64,000 nt of DNA from JBQQPY01 sp052258065 (GCA_052258065.1 JBQQPY010000002.1:1426001-1490000); one strand, 5' to 3'. Numbered from the stretch's first letter, positions 20,301-29,180 are shown. The notes: generated by a model from the letters alone, not told the origin. Numbers and translations are program-made.

Positions 20301-21086
20301 CTGCTGCGCCTTTACCAGCGCCGTCTGCCGCTGCGTCCGTTCATTCAGCCAAGCTTGATGGCGCTGACGGTCATGACGCTGCACGATGAACCTCTCCTCA
20401 TCCCGTCGTCGCTGCCTCAGCTCATCTTCGAGCGCCGCCTGCTGCTCACGGGTTAGTATTTCGATGGCGCCGGCGCGAGCTTCCCAGTGCGCTAGCTCGC
20501 TGCGGACCGCTTTGTTGGACTCAAAAACATCTGCGGAAATGCGGCCATAGATTTCGGTACCCGTCAGCTTCTCCAGCAGCCCGGCGCGGCTTTTAGCGTC
20601 AGCATGCAAAAACGCGGCGAAATCGCCTTGGGCTAGCAAAATAGATTTTGTGAACCGGGCAAAATCTAGCCCCGTCAGTTCGGCTATAAGGCGTTTTTTG
20701 TCAGTAATTTTATCCGCTAAAATTAGGCCATCGCTGATGCGGGCGAGCTCTACTTTCATCCCTTGCAGATTACCGTCAGGTTGATTTTTCGCCCGACGCT
20801 GGCTCCAGAACGCCCGGTATCCTATCCCTTTAACGGAAAACTCTACTTCGGCAAGCGCTTCCGCGGTATGGCGCGTCATCAGTTCCGCGCCGGGATTATC
20901 TTTAAGCCGCGGAGTCTGGTGATAAAGCGCCAGACTAATGGCATCGAGCAGCGTGGTTTTCCCCGCGCCGGTCGGGCCCGTAATAGCGAACAGGGTGCTG
21001 CGCTCAAAAGGAGCGGCGGTAAAGTCGATTTTCCATTCGCCCCGCAACGCATTCAGGTTTTTCAGGCGCAGCGTAAGAATCCTCAT
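17346..21086 (-). CDS. sbcC: Exonuclease SbcC (Rad50-like ATPase)
   Basis: Partner of SbcD; the complex opens hairpins and cleaves DNA ends blocked by structure or protein. 1246 aa, longer than E. coli SbcC (1048) and near the Yersinia length. Walker A FAITGPTGAGKTTLLDAISL (residues 33-52); long coiled-coil arms rich in Gln, Arg and Glu; zinc hook EPCPLCGA with Cys597 and Cys600; signature RTLSGGESFLVSLALALALS and Walker B DSLFLDEGFSTLDAQTLDIA near the C-terminus. The ATG at 21086 overlaps the sbcD stop by four bases, as in the enteric sbcDC operon. No stop in 3.7 kb, which stands out in this decayed window. Confidence 0.95.
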   Translation of the reverse strand: MRILTLRLKNLNALRGEWKIDFTAAPFERSTLFAITGPTGAGKTTLLDAISLALYHQTPRLKDNPGAELMTRHTAEALAEVEFSVKGIGYRAFWSQRRAKNQPDGNLQGMKVELARISDGLILADKITDKKRLIAELTGLDFARFTKSILLAQGDFAAFLHADAKSRAGLLEKLTGTEIYGRISADVFESNKAVRSELAHWEARAGAIEILTREQQAALEDELRQRRRDEERFIVQRHDRQRHQAWLNERTQRQTALVKAQQEYLRAAQQVQSASPDLARLAAAEPAEAMRPLLEQQRRDAQACSCVEIELAQLRQLQRHGQAQLQPLAQARRHADEQLAVYEKDRHWQQKIVEEKLIPLDQQIATLQQQQEDLRHQLLPLQQRHREESAALITLQRALCQARQKAQADSDWLDRHAACRLWGEQLPLWREKFARYGEAKMHCRDQERRVAQQRLRLAVLQTEGQQRLRESQSLTQQRQVQSLSFAEVQRQREKQAHAESGVRIEMCRKRRQRAHYLLLTTLLPQLAGLADRLQQEEIQQSKRLQTRLALSQEKTALKRRLDEKTRLLTQTKTTLKLQRRIVRLEDERRILRASEPCPLCGAIQHPAINTYQALSPGRTEQKLAQQRSEVERYATAKIEGDTRLHLLVTQCQQGEETLSALTRQRDKLQQRWQLAVKQLVIAPDENVRFPELVMLTSETLQVATDTLVAYEREESRVVQGLEQLQQAALVWHAARDALRAVELAHDRSLSALALNAQQQHDLEENLQTSTLDLTQHQTDIARLSEDVAAIFRAAKLTVVEPMQTAAWLDNRRELWQAWQRRDEQSQCLTTQITSLNGRVAALVRVVADLAQRQEGLTHTLMVADATLVGARRQRHNLVGEISTVMFGARLRRTGERLRKAQLQAGQQLQVAQRRLDELAGSLSALARQQQTLAQQALLSTNQLTEALRASSFADSAALDAVLLPRGERDALREYCYRLNERQKRAAASQQRAAEMLGEVGVSRPPSLAPDEDYAAVAEHLAELDNQLRQLAWRQGEIQQQLGAHQQRQREHYLLCRQIKENRDRCQDWAYLNELVGSKEGDKFRKFAQGLTLEHLIYLANQHLVCLHGRYQLQRKTHEELDLEVVDTWQADVIRDIRTLSGGESFLVSLALALALSDLVSHKTGIDSLFLDEGFSTLDAQTLDIALDALDAFNASGKMIGIISHVEAMKERIPVQIKVSKINGLGISRLQKQFAVVGNAQVYDAAD

Positions 21087-22309
21087 CTCTGCCTTTCCTC
21101 ATACGCATAATGCAAATCGCCAACCACCTGTTTAAGCAGACGCCGGATACGCTCGCAGCGAGGCTTATCCGGTGCGTCCTCCAGAGCCAATCGCCGTTCA
21201 AACACCTCGCTTACGCTAAGTTCGCTAAGCGTCTCTTGCTGTAACGGCTTGAGTCCGATGAACCGCGTCTCTTGGCTACGACGCAGCAATACGACCTCTA
21301 CTGGTAGCGGTTCCGCTAAGGCCTGGATATGCTCCTGTATGTCGGTCAGATAGCCGTCCGCCACAACCTCAATATCTAGCCACACTGGGCGTACGCTGGG
21401 ATAACCAGCATATCCACGCAGCTGCCGCTCTATTTCCTCTACACTGCCCTTAATAAGCCGCATCGGCTGCATTTCTGGCACCCTCAGCGGGGTTACCTGA
21501 GGCAAGAGGCCATCTTGAAAGCTAACTAGATTGACCTGTTTCGGTTGGCACGATTCATCAAAGCTTAGCGGGATCGGCGAGCCGCAATAGCGGATGTAGT
21601 CATTGCCGCCGATAATCTGCGGCCGGTGGATATGGCCCAGGGCGATATAATCGGCGGGCGGAAACAGCTGAACGGGAAAAGCATTCAGGGCATCGATGTA
21701 AATATCGCGCACTGAATCGGTGATGCTGGCACCTACCGTCGTGAGATGGCCGGTGACGATGATAGGAACCCGGGAGGAAAGTGCATCGCGCAACCGCTGC
21801 GCACGTTGGTACAACTGCTGATAGCGTTCAGAAATAGCTTCCAGCAACGCCTGCTGCTTTTCACCTCCCGATAGGCCACCGCGGCTGACCAGAATATCCC
21901 GCGATCGCAGAAAGGGAACGGCACACAGCACCGCACCCGGCGTGACATTGCGATCATTTAGCACCCACACCTGGTCCTCGCCATTACCGCCGGCCACTAT
22001 GCGCGTATTCAGGCAGGCCAGAAGCGCGCGGGATTCATTAAGCGTCGCGACCGCGTCATGATTGCCCGCCAACGCCACCAGCCGACAGCCGGTTGGCTGT
22101 AGTGACACGACAAAGCGGTTGAATAATTCGCGTGCATAGCTTGGCGGTGTGCCTGTATCGAAAACATCGCCCGCTATAATCAAGGCGTCTACCTGGTATT
22201 CATCGACTTGATTAACTAGCCACGTCAGAAACGCCTGATGTTCATCTATACGATTTTTAGTAAAAAAAGACTGACCCAGGTGCCAATCAGAGGTATGAAT
22301 AATGCGCAT
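21083..22309 (-). CDS. sbcD: Exonuclease SbcD (Mre11-like nuclease)
   Basis: Metallophosphoesterase nuclease subunit of SbcCD. The ATG at 22309 has GAGGAG six bases upstream and gives MRIIHTSDWHLGQSFFTKNR; the frame extends six codons further but without homology. Phosphodiesterase motifs in order: DWHLGQ, IIAGDVFDTGTPPSYARELF, LAGNHDAVATLNESRALL, VTGHLTTVGAS, DYIALGHIHRPQIIGG and YCGSPIPLSFDE. 408 aa against 400 in E. coli. Upstream of sbcC with a 4-base overlap. Confidence 0.95.
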   Translation of the reverse strand: MRIIHTSDWHLGQSFFTKNRIDEHQAFLTWLVNQVDEYQVDALIIAGDVFDTGTPPSYARELFNRFVVSLQPTGCRLVALAGNHDAVATLNESRALLACLNTRIVAGGNGEDQVWVLNDRNVTPGAVLCAVPFLRSRDILVSRGGLSGGEKQQALLEAISERYQQLYQRAQRLRDALSSRVPIIVTGHLTTVGASITDSVRDIYIDALNAFPVQLFPPADYIALGHIHRPQIIGGNDYIRYCGSPIPLSFDESCQPKQVNLVSFQDGLLPQVTPLRVPEMQPMRLIKGSVEEIERQLRGYAGYPSVRPVWLDIEVVADGYLTDIQEHIQALAEPLPVEVVLLRRSQETRFIGLKPLQQETLSELSVSEVFERRLALEDAPDKPRCERIRRLLKQVVGDLHYAYEERQR

Positions 22310-22366
22310 GACGCTCCTCAGCGGCAAACAAATTGTTGATACAACATAAACCGTGATGCCTTAGCC

Positions 22367-23310
22367 TGTGTTACATCCCGGAAGATGGTATGGCTTTGAA
22401 TAATTTAGGTTTTATTTGCTACAACATTTCATAGACTTCAACAAAGTTTTACTATTCAATACTGATTGACACCATTCCTGATTGTAGAGCCAGACATATC
22501 GGTATAGTCGTATCTAGGCTCTTTACCAGAATAGAAATGGTAGTTTTGCAAAACCACTTCTATTTGCTCATTAAATCGCTTCACTATACTATCTATTTGT
22601 GGATGAGTCAGGTGGGCTAAGAGATTGCTCTATATTAATCTCTGCAGCTAAGCGCTTAAATGCATGTTTTCCGGTGGCCGATAGTTTTGCTGGCCCAAAA
22701 GATAATCTATAAGTTCTTTGCCTTTATCTGTAAGTGCCTAATTAATAGGCACAAGACATGCTCAATTAAGCTCACGCAAGATAACATCGTGCACTAGCCA
22801 CCATCTTAACTTTGTAGAGAGAGATAAAACTCATCGATTCGCTCGATTTATACCCATAAAAAGATAATTTTATAATGTTTTATTTTGCATTGTGTGAAAT
22901 ATATTTCATATCAACATGCAGGCAACTAAGGCTCATAACTTTTAAATGCTTTGTGCTTTTTGAGGCCTTTCCTTCATGTGAGGCAAACCCTCCAGTCCGT
23001 ACATGTCAGGCAGGCAAGATCCAGATACAGTGGGATTCAATAATTTGCGAACTGCCAACAGATTATTCCTGAAGAGGATAGCCATATTCCTCAGCGCTTT
23101 CAGACGACTGCATCACCTGTACTGGAAGTAAGTGGCCGTCTCCCTGCGGAAAAAATTTTTCTCCAAAGGGACTTTCTGTTAACAGTCGCATGTAAATTAT
23201 TGAATCTCGCCGTATCTGGATTTGTCCTGGCTCGCTGTTTACTCAGGAATGAATTGCAGAGTTTTCGTGATATGAAAGAGAAAGCCCTAAAAAGCACAGA
23301 GTGTTTGAAC
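22367..23310. mobile_element. Two IS481-type relics joined head to head
   Basis: 22367-23070, minus strand, begins with the element end TGTGTTACATCCCGGAAGAT and runs from the C-terminal to the N-terminal part of the transposase. 23076-23310, plus strand, is a second N-terminal part (IPQRF-like start, then degenerate REFLN and NELQSFRDMKEKA text at 23225-23285). The same coding segment is therefore present in both orientations within 350 bases. Confidence 0.7.
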
Positions 23311-23315
23311 CATCA

Positions 23316-24025
23316 TTCCGTACCTAATTTTTCTTTTTTCATCTTACCGAAAATAGAAAACCATATAATAAATTCTTTATTTTTAAAATATAGATAGTGA
23401 AACTGTTTATAAAATTAGAATGTAATCTCTTAATTTCATGTTTTGCATTATATTTTTCATTATTAGGAATTTTGCTCAGCTAGCCTGAACAGGCTGTATG
23501 GTATTGTGAGTGCTTTTGATCCCGTTACGCAGCAGCGCGGCATCAATGCTCTTAAGTCATAACGTTGGTTGAATTAATACTTAAATATGGCCAAGTAACG
23601 AGGTGAATGTTAGCTACGATTTATATCGTAAATGCTCGTTATGACCTTTTGTACTCTCCAGAAGAGTGTTAATCCACCTGAAAAGTGTTCGTTTAGAATA
23701 TAGCTCAAACTTAGCTGGGCAAGGATAGAAAGCATTCTAGATCGTTTCTTGACCTGCAAAAACACTTAGATACCAGGAAACATGAATTTAATTCCTTATA
23801 TGCAGAGTCTAATATAAAATATCGCCCAAGCCTAGCCGATGCATACACAAACGAATAGTGTAGTTGCGCCATTTAGTAATCGTATAGAAATGTGCTGCGA
23901 AGCTAGCATTTCTATGCTAATGAAGAGATTTAGATCACACTGCACTCAACATGTCTAGCTCTAAAATCAAGAATTGCCTGAATCAGTATTAAGTAATGTC
24001 ATTCTATGACAGTCTATAAACTGTT
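23316..24025. mobile_element. MITE-2 left part, MITE-1 copy, IS481 C-terminal part
   Basis: 23316-23455 starts TCATTCCGTACCTAATTTTT, the left end of MITE-2. 23460-23733 is MITE-1 in reverse (GCTCAGCTAGCCTGAACAGG, then CCTCGTT-complement text, ending TTAGCTGGGCAAGGAT). 23735-24025 is the IS481 transposase C-terminal half on the plus strand, with TGCTGCGAAGCTAGCATTTC and AATCAAGAATTGCCTGAATC text. 24026-24186 shows nothing else recognised before murI. Confidence 0.65.
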
Positions 24026-24186
24026 TTCACTAAATCAAACTTAACTTATTAAAAAATAAACCATATTAGCTTCCGGAATATGACATCTTAGGGTATAAAA
24101 ACGTCATATCAATTCACAACCCGCTTAACGGTTCGTGGTAGACACGCCTAATGTGTTCGATAAAAATTATGAGACAGCTTATAGCC

Positions 24187-25098
24187 ATGAGACTACAGGA
24201 CGAGAATTTTATCTCACCGAGCCCTATACTTTCTGATGGCATCAGCGCTAAACGGCCTATCGTTCTTATCTTTGATTCGGGCGTAGGGGGTCTGTCGATT
24301 TATGATGAAGTCAGGCAAACATTACCTAATGCTTATTATCTATATGTGTTTGATAATGAAGCTTTTCCCTATGGCGAGAAGCGAGAGCAGTTTATTATCG
24401 ATAGAGTTTTAGCCATTGTGAGCGCGATGTGGCAGCTACATAAGCTAGATATAGTCATTGTTGCCTGTAATACCGCCAGCACAATTTCATTGCCAGCGCT
24501 GCGTCAGCGTTTTCCCTGCCACATCATCGGCACAGTGCCAGCTATAAAGCCGGCGGCCAGGTTAACCCGCAACGGCATCGTCGGATTACTAGCGACTCGC
24601 GCTACTGTACAGCACCGCTATACTCACGAACTGATCAGTCGATTCGCCGGCGATTGTCAAATTCTGCCGTTGGGCACAAGCGAACTGGTGGACATAGCGG
24701 AAGCCAAACTGCACGGCAAAATGGTGCCGCTGCAGGTGCTGTATAAACTTCTAGGTCCCTGGTTAAGGGCACCGGATCCACCCGACACCGTCGTGCTTGG
24801 GTGTACTCATTTCCCCCTGCTAAGCCAAGAATTACAATCGGTTTTGCCGGAAAAAACTTGCTTGATCGATTCCGGTTTAGCAATTGCCCGCCGCGTCGCC
24901 TGGCTAGTAGAGCATGATATCAATATTAGCGTCCTGCAGAGAGAAGCTGGGCCGAACAGGGCCTACTGCCTTGCTACTACGCCGCAGGCAGTGGCGCTGA
25001 CACCTACATTGAGGCGCTATGGCTTCGGATTATTGGGAAAGCTTACGTGTTACATCCCGAAAGATAGTAAGTTTATGCCAGCATTTGATAGACTGTAA
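24187..25098 (+). CDS. murI: Glutamate racemase with IS481-derived C-terminus
   Basis: Makes D-glutamate for peptidoglycan. Catalytic motifs IFDSGVGGLSIYDEV, FPYGEKREQFI, VACNTASTISLPALR (first Cys), VPAIKPAARLTRNGIVGLLA and VVLGCTHFPLL (second Cys) are intact. I take the ATG at 24187 (MRLQDENFI aligns with E. coli MATKLQDGN); ATGs at 24169 and 24151 lie in frame upstream and no site has a good ribosome-binding sequence. After RYGFGLLGKL the family should end in three or four residues, but here the last 17 residues, TCYIPKDSKFMPAFDRL, come from the terminal sequence of an IS481 element. 303 aa. Probably active because the change is beyond the last core helix. Confidence 0.9.
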   Translation: MRLQDENFISPSPILSDGISAKRPIVLIFDSGVGGLSIYDEVRQTLPNAYYLYVFDNEAFPYGEKREQFIIDRVLAIVSAMWQLHKLDIVIVACNTASTISLPALRQRFPCHIIGTVPAIKPAARLTRNGIVGLLATRATVQHRYTHELISRFAGDCQILPLGTSELVDIAEAKLHGKMVPLQVLYKLLGPWLRAPDPPDTVVLGCTHFPLLSQELQSVLPEKTCLIDSGLAIARRVAWLVEHDINISVLQREAGPNRAYCLATTPQAVALTPTLRRYGFGLLGKLTCYIPKDSKFMPAFDRL

Positions 25099-25165
25099 TA
25101 GATTTTATTATTCCATACTGATTAAGAACATTCCTAGTTGTTGATTCTCCTGACATATCCTTGAC
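25048..25165 (-). mobile_element. IS481 terminal fragment fused to murI
   Basis: GTGTTACATCCCGAAAGATA at 25050-25069 is the IS481 end as at 22367, followed by the degenerate 3' end of the transposase (TAATAGATTTTATTATTCCA and ACTGATTAAGAACATTCCTA text). It supplies the murI stop codon. Confidence 0.75.
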
Positions 25166-25645
25166 ACTAATGACCGCCGGATTGCCTGCCTTGTACTATG
25201 CTGCCAGCGCAGCGGTCCGCATATCCAGGCGGCACAAGCCAGTTAGCGCGGTTTATTAAGGACACGCAGTCTTAGGGGCGCTGTTATGCAAAGTGAGCGA
25301 GACGCCGCTACAGAATCTTAGGCAGTAGCTACCGTTATCCGCGGCGCTTAATTAGTACGCACTCGCGCTATCTGAACTTAGCGGTCATTGCCCTGCAACA
25401 ACTATAAACGCTGGAGTTTAGCGAGGTCGACACTCTCGGCTATTATAGCTTCCATCACCCGATGCCCGCGCCGGAGTAAAGCTTGCGCCACCCCAAGAAA
25501 GCGGAAACTAACCTATCCACTATCAGCATGCACAACCAGAACAGCAAACTTATCACTCTGGCAGAGAGTATCGCGGCGTGCAGCATAAGCAAAGTCAGCA
25601 ACAGTTATTTCCGATCTAGGCAGGAGGCCGATATAGCGATAAACC
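25166..25645 (+). pseudogene. Unidentified gene relic after murI
   Basis: GC-rich, gene-like composition from 25190 to 25640 with stops in every frame. A plus-strand text reads RYLNLAVIALQQL, stop, TLEFSEVDTLGYYSFHHPMP. No family recognised. Confidence 0.3.
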
Positions 25646-25647
25646 CA

Positions 25648-26045
25648 TCATTCGGCATTTAAATTAGGAAATACACATGCGACTCGGCTGGCCTCAGCTA
25701 CATAGCATTTCGGGCGCTTTCAGTGCAGCTATCAAGAAGCGCGGTATTAGTTTCCCTAAGTCATAACGTCGGTTAAATTAGCACTAAAATTCGGCTATAT
25801 GATCAAGACGTATTTTGGCCATGAATTACAAAGAAGACACCTGTTATAGCGTTTTGACATTTTCTAGAAGAACACTCATCTATTTGAAAGCATTTATTTC
25901 CAGTGTAGCTCAAGGTTAGCTAAATAATCCAAGTAATTAAGTAATTAAATGATTACTATTACTTTTTTCTTAAAACTATAGTCACATCACACATTAAAGC
26001 ACTGATAAAGAAGCTTGAGCTTGATAGATATTGAGATTATTCACA
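25648..26045 (-). repeat. MITE-2 in reverse with a MITE-1 copy inside
   Basis: Begins TCATTCGGCATTTAAATTAG (MITE-2 end), is interrupted from about 25677 to 25935 by MITE-1 in reverse (CTTTCAGTGCAGCTATCAAG, AAGTCATAACGTCGGTTAAA, TTTATTTCCAGTGTAGCTCA) and resumes with GATTACTATTACTTTTTTCT of MITE-2. Confidence 0.6.
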
Positions 26046-26545
26046 ACCAGCGTAATTCGCTATGCGTAAGAATATTGCGTTTAGATGTCTTAAAAAGTAA
26101 GTCTAATTGATTTTGGTTCTATGCTTAGTCACTTTAGCAAGCTAATGATCGCACTAGCGGCTTACTGGCCATAAAGGCATTGTACACCCCTATCAGTTTT
26201 ATTTATAGGCCTATGAAAGGTGAGTTTAGTGCCCTTAAGTCGCAACGTTGCTCAAATTAATACTCAAATTTAGTTAGGTAATGAGGTATATATTAGCCAA
26301 GAATTGCATGGTAAGCGGTTATTATGGCACTTACTCTTCTCTAGAAGAGGATTTATTCACTTAAAAATGTCTACCTTGAGAGCAGCTCAAATCGGGCGAA
26401 CCAAAGTACGTAATCAAGAAAAAGTATGATAAAATATATCAAATTTAAGATTTCGCATTTCAAGCTCACAATTTTTTAGAAGTTGTAGAAAGACGCCGTC
26501 ATACGGCCATGATTTTCTAACATAAAGCCGAGAACGACCTAAACG
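26046..26545. repeat. MITE-1 copy (about 26210-26415) in otherwise unrecognised DNA
   Basis: 26210-26415 is MITE-1 in reverse, lacking its first bases: CCCTTAAGTCGCAACGTTGC, GAGGTATATATTAGCCAAGA, then ACCAAAGTACGTAATCAAG. It is followed by AAGATTTCGCATTTCAAGCT, a stretch also found after MITE-1 at 51085. 26046-26205 and 26500-26545 show nothing recognised. Confidence 0.55.
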
Positions 26546-26586
26546 TTAAGTCCTCCGGCTGGCTTAGAGCCAGCCGGAGGACTTAA
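26546..26586 (-). terminator. Strong hairpin downstream of cspC
   Basis: Perfect 19-bp inverted repeat (26546-26564 and 26568-26586) around a 3-base loop, stem core AAGTCCTCCGGCTGGCT, 47 bases after the cspC stop. It lacks a good T-tract on the cspC strand, so it may act as a terminator or mRNA-stabilising end. Confidence 0.7.
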
Positions 26587-26633
26587 ATTTTATCCATCAG
26601 TCAAATGACTATGCGTTGTCGCAGCAACCTGGA

Positions 26634-26843
26634 TTAGAAGGCAGTTACATTAACTGCCGAAGGGCCTTTCTGGCCATCCTGGATTTCGAACTCGACATTC
26701 TGACCTTCAGCCAGAGTTTTGAAGCCATTACCCTGAATGGCGGAAAAGTGAACAAACACGTCTTTGCTACCATCGGCCGGAGTGATGAAACCAAAACCTT
26801 TAGACTCGTTGAACCACTTCACTTGACCTTTGATCTTTGCCAT
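26634..26843 (-). CDS. cspC: Cold-shock-like RNA chaperone CspC
   Basis: Small OB-fold protein that binds single-stranded RNA and DNA. 69 aa, MAKIKGQVKWFNESKGFGFI with RNP1 (KGFGFI) and DVFVHFSAIQGNGFKTLAEG with RNP2 (VFVHF). It differs from E. coli CspC, as I remember it, at only two positions near the end (PSAVNVTAF). AAGGAA precedes the ATG. The gene follows yobF in the usual yobF-cspC order, and a strong hairpin lies downstream. Near-perfect conservation in this setting implies strong selection. Confidence 0.96.
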   Translation of the reverse strand: MAKIKGQVKWFNESKGFGFITPADGSKDVFVHFSAIQGNGFKTLAEGQNVEFEIQDGQKGPSAVNVTAF

Positions 26844-26866
26844 CTTGCATATTTCCTTTGGAGTGT

Positions 26867-27001
26867 TTAAATCGCCTTTTGGCGATACAGAGACAAACTG
26901 GAGTCGTTACTGCTTGAGGCACTAAGATAAGGATCGGCAGAGAAGCAGCATGCAACAAAACCGTCTACACACAAAACTTCTTTACTGAAAATGCTACTCA
27001 T
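26867..27001 (-). CDS. yobF: YobF small protein (DUF2627 family)
   Basis: 44-residue frame just upstream of cspC: MSSIFSKEVLCVDGFVACCF followed by SADPYLSASSSNDSSLSLYR and QKAI. E. coli YobF (47 aa, [20 protein letters not shown]..) shares the start, FSxxPYxxASxSN and the RxKxI end, and is co-transcribed with cspC. ATG at 27001, GAGGT 14 bases before it. The stop lies 23 bases before the cspC start; the last codons form a small hairpin ATCGCC-GGCGAT (26871-26886). Role in E. coli is stress related but not defined biochemically. Confidence 0.85.
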   Translation of the reverse strand: MSSIFSKEVLCVDGFVACCFSADPYLSASSSNDSSLSLYRQKAI

Positions 27002-27284
27002 ATACAGAACTGCACCTCGTTTTACCTAATTGCGTTATCACATACTCTATAAACAATGGCAAGCCATTTTTAATCAGGGACAGATATGTTGCGTATAATC
27101 AAGACACTGGACTGACAATCTCGCATCAATAAGGCATAGAAGATCCTTATGTTATAGTGGGTTATAGCGTTTCTGTCTGCCACCATTGTATGGTGTTAAC
27201 ATTAGCGCAAACTCTTGCCGACGTCCAATGCATTATTCAGAAATTACTATTCATTTATCAAATATAAATAGCACACTCCGAAAG

Positions 27285-27925
27285 ACAATATTGTTGCTTT
27301 TTGAATAATTTATTTTTGATTTTGTGATAATATTTTATAGACTCTAACTGATTCAGGTCATTGCAGACTGTAGGGGCAGACATATTAGTCTGCTGTAATC
27401 TTAAGTTCCTTGCCGAAATAAAACGCTAGCTTTGCAGTAAGTCTTCTATACGTTTATTAAATCACTATACTATTCATTTATAGATACATCGATAGGGTAA
27501 GGCTGTGTTCTATATCAAACCCTGAAGATAAGCAGTCGAATGCATGGTTCCCGGTGACTAAACATTTTCACGGACCAAAAGATGACCTGTAAATTCTTTG
27601 CCATTGTTTATAAATATCCATTGTTTATAAATATCTAATGAGCAGCCATAGAACAGTCTTGACTAATATAACACAAGAAACATTGTGCATGATCTGCGGT
27701 CTTGGCTTTGTAGAGACGGATATGCCCACAAAAGATAACGTCGCAAAGCTCCCATATCCCGGAAGCTAAAAGCAGAATAGTTTAAATAATTTGCGTTTAA
27801 CTTTGCTTAACTATAGAGCTTAATCATCATATTTTGTTTTTAACCAGATCCCTTAGTAACTGTCTTTCTGGGAACAGCGATATGCGATGCGGGCTATATA
27901 ATAATCCGAAACCAAACATGCTTCA
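27285..27925 (-). mobile_element. IS481-type relic
   Basis: Complement carries the C-terminal transposase part (27330-27530), RLFGPRK-like text near 27580 and RRFL-like text near 27670, then after a loss the 5' end near 27830-27925. A 17-base unit at 27601-27617 (CCATTGTTTATAAATAT) is tandemly repeated at 27618-27634. 27002-27284, the cspC/yobF upstream region, shows nothing else recognised. Confidence 0.7.
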
Positions 27926-28245
27926 ATGCTGCTACCACAATGCGCGGCATCCTTGATCCCACGTTTTAACGTCTATTGAATCAGCACTCAAATGCGGCTG
28001 GGTAACAAGGCTTCTGGCCACGAATTGAATAATAAGCACTCTTTATAGAGTTTTAGCGTTCTCCAGTAGAGGATTTATCTACTTAAAAGTATTTATTTTC
28101 AGCATAACGGAAGCTTGACTGGCTCAGATGCGTACTCAAGTTTAATCATGAGCAACTAGCCTTCTTTGTTTATAACTAATTAATTTTATTTATTTTTAAT
28201 TTTTCACTGATTTTATATTTATTTCTCATTTAGAAGCGAAGTTAG
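27925..28245. repeat. MITE-1 (reverse) joined to MITE-2 right part
   Basis: 27925-28136 is MITE-1 lacking its coding-side end (CCACGAATTGAATAATAAGC, CATAACGGAAGCTTGACTGG, then GTACTCAAG). TTTAATCATGAGCAACTAGC from 28137 continues as the right part of MITE-2 to TTTATATTTATTTCTCATTT. Confidence 0.6.
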
Positions 28246-28490
28246 ATGCGAAATGAGAAATTTATAAGTAGACAATAGAAATCAGGTGTTTTAATAAGCT
28301 TAAAAAACGACTTCGCCTTCGGCTCGTTATTGATAATTTAGTCAATGCTCGAAATCTTATTTCGACAATGATCGGCATGCGTGAACATGTACAGTTCGAC
28401 ATTGAAAGCATGTAGCCCAGGACTAAAAGCCGTAAAGAGATAAGCGATTCTATCCAGCGAAAACGCCAGAATCAGCGCTAAATTAGCCGT
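28246..28490. other. Unrecognised stretch with short coding-like text
   Basis: Plus-strand frame 28320-28415 reads RLVIDNLVNARNLISTMIGM followed by REHVQFDIESM and a stop. It looks like part of a real protein but I cannot name the family. Confidence 0.3.
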
Positions 28491-29180
28491 TTCTAGAGCA
28501 CTTTTTATCTATATTAGAAAGCCATTTATCTATAAACTGTAGCTAATTTTTTCTTTAATACCTAGATAGCACATTATTACACTGAGGACTTAAAATCGCG
28601 AATAATCGAACTGATTGAGGCAAGCAGCACTGTACCTACGGCGTCGGATAGATATCAATAATCTCTTCTGCTGCGACTCGTTAGAGCAAGCAATGCTCAG
28701 AAAAATCCGAATCTCGGCTTAAAAATTGATGCATATTCTTATTTTATTCTGACGCTTATTGATGAGCCTTGTAATTTAATCTTGTCTGAAACACAGACCC
28801 GTCTGAAAGTATCTTTAGGATTCAAACAGGCCTTTTCACTCTATCGCGCTTTCCTAATGTAACATGATAACGGCTTAAAGGACCGTACATGCTACTGAAT
28901 AAGGGCGAGACGATGTAATTCATGCGCGTACATTATAGTCTGAAGAAGTGTTAAATCTTTTACCAGAGAAGCTTATTCATCATTGATGAAATGGTAATAA
29001 AAAATATAAATAGCGCATGGAGCCCCACAGCCCCTGAAGTCAATGATCAGAGAGTGATATCCTATAAAGCGATTAGGAAATTAGGATACTCATTGCTAGC
29101 ATAGGTCTATATGAATTAAGCACAACTAGACTACTCCAAGGAGCAATAAATAGACATACTTTTTTCTTATTCAGAATAGA
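28490..29180 (+). mobile_element. IS630-a transposase relic (N-terminal to middle)
   Basis: Starts with the element end (AGAGCACTTTTTATCTAT), then broken text of the helix-turn-helix (IIELIEA, ALYRAF-like) and MLLNK parts, finishing with GCATAGGTCTATATGAATTA and CTCCAAGGAGCAATAAATAG near 29100-29160. Confidence 0.7.

Noticed and set aside
26871..26886. ATCGCC-GGCGAT palindrome as a terminator between yobF and cspC
   Set aside because: Six-base stem lying at the end of the yobF frame without T-tract; cspC is expected to be read through from yobF.
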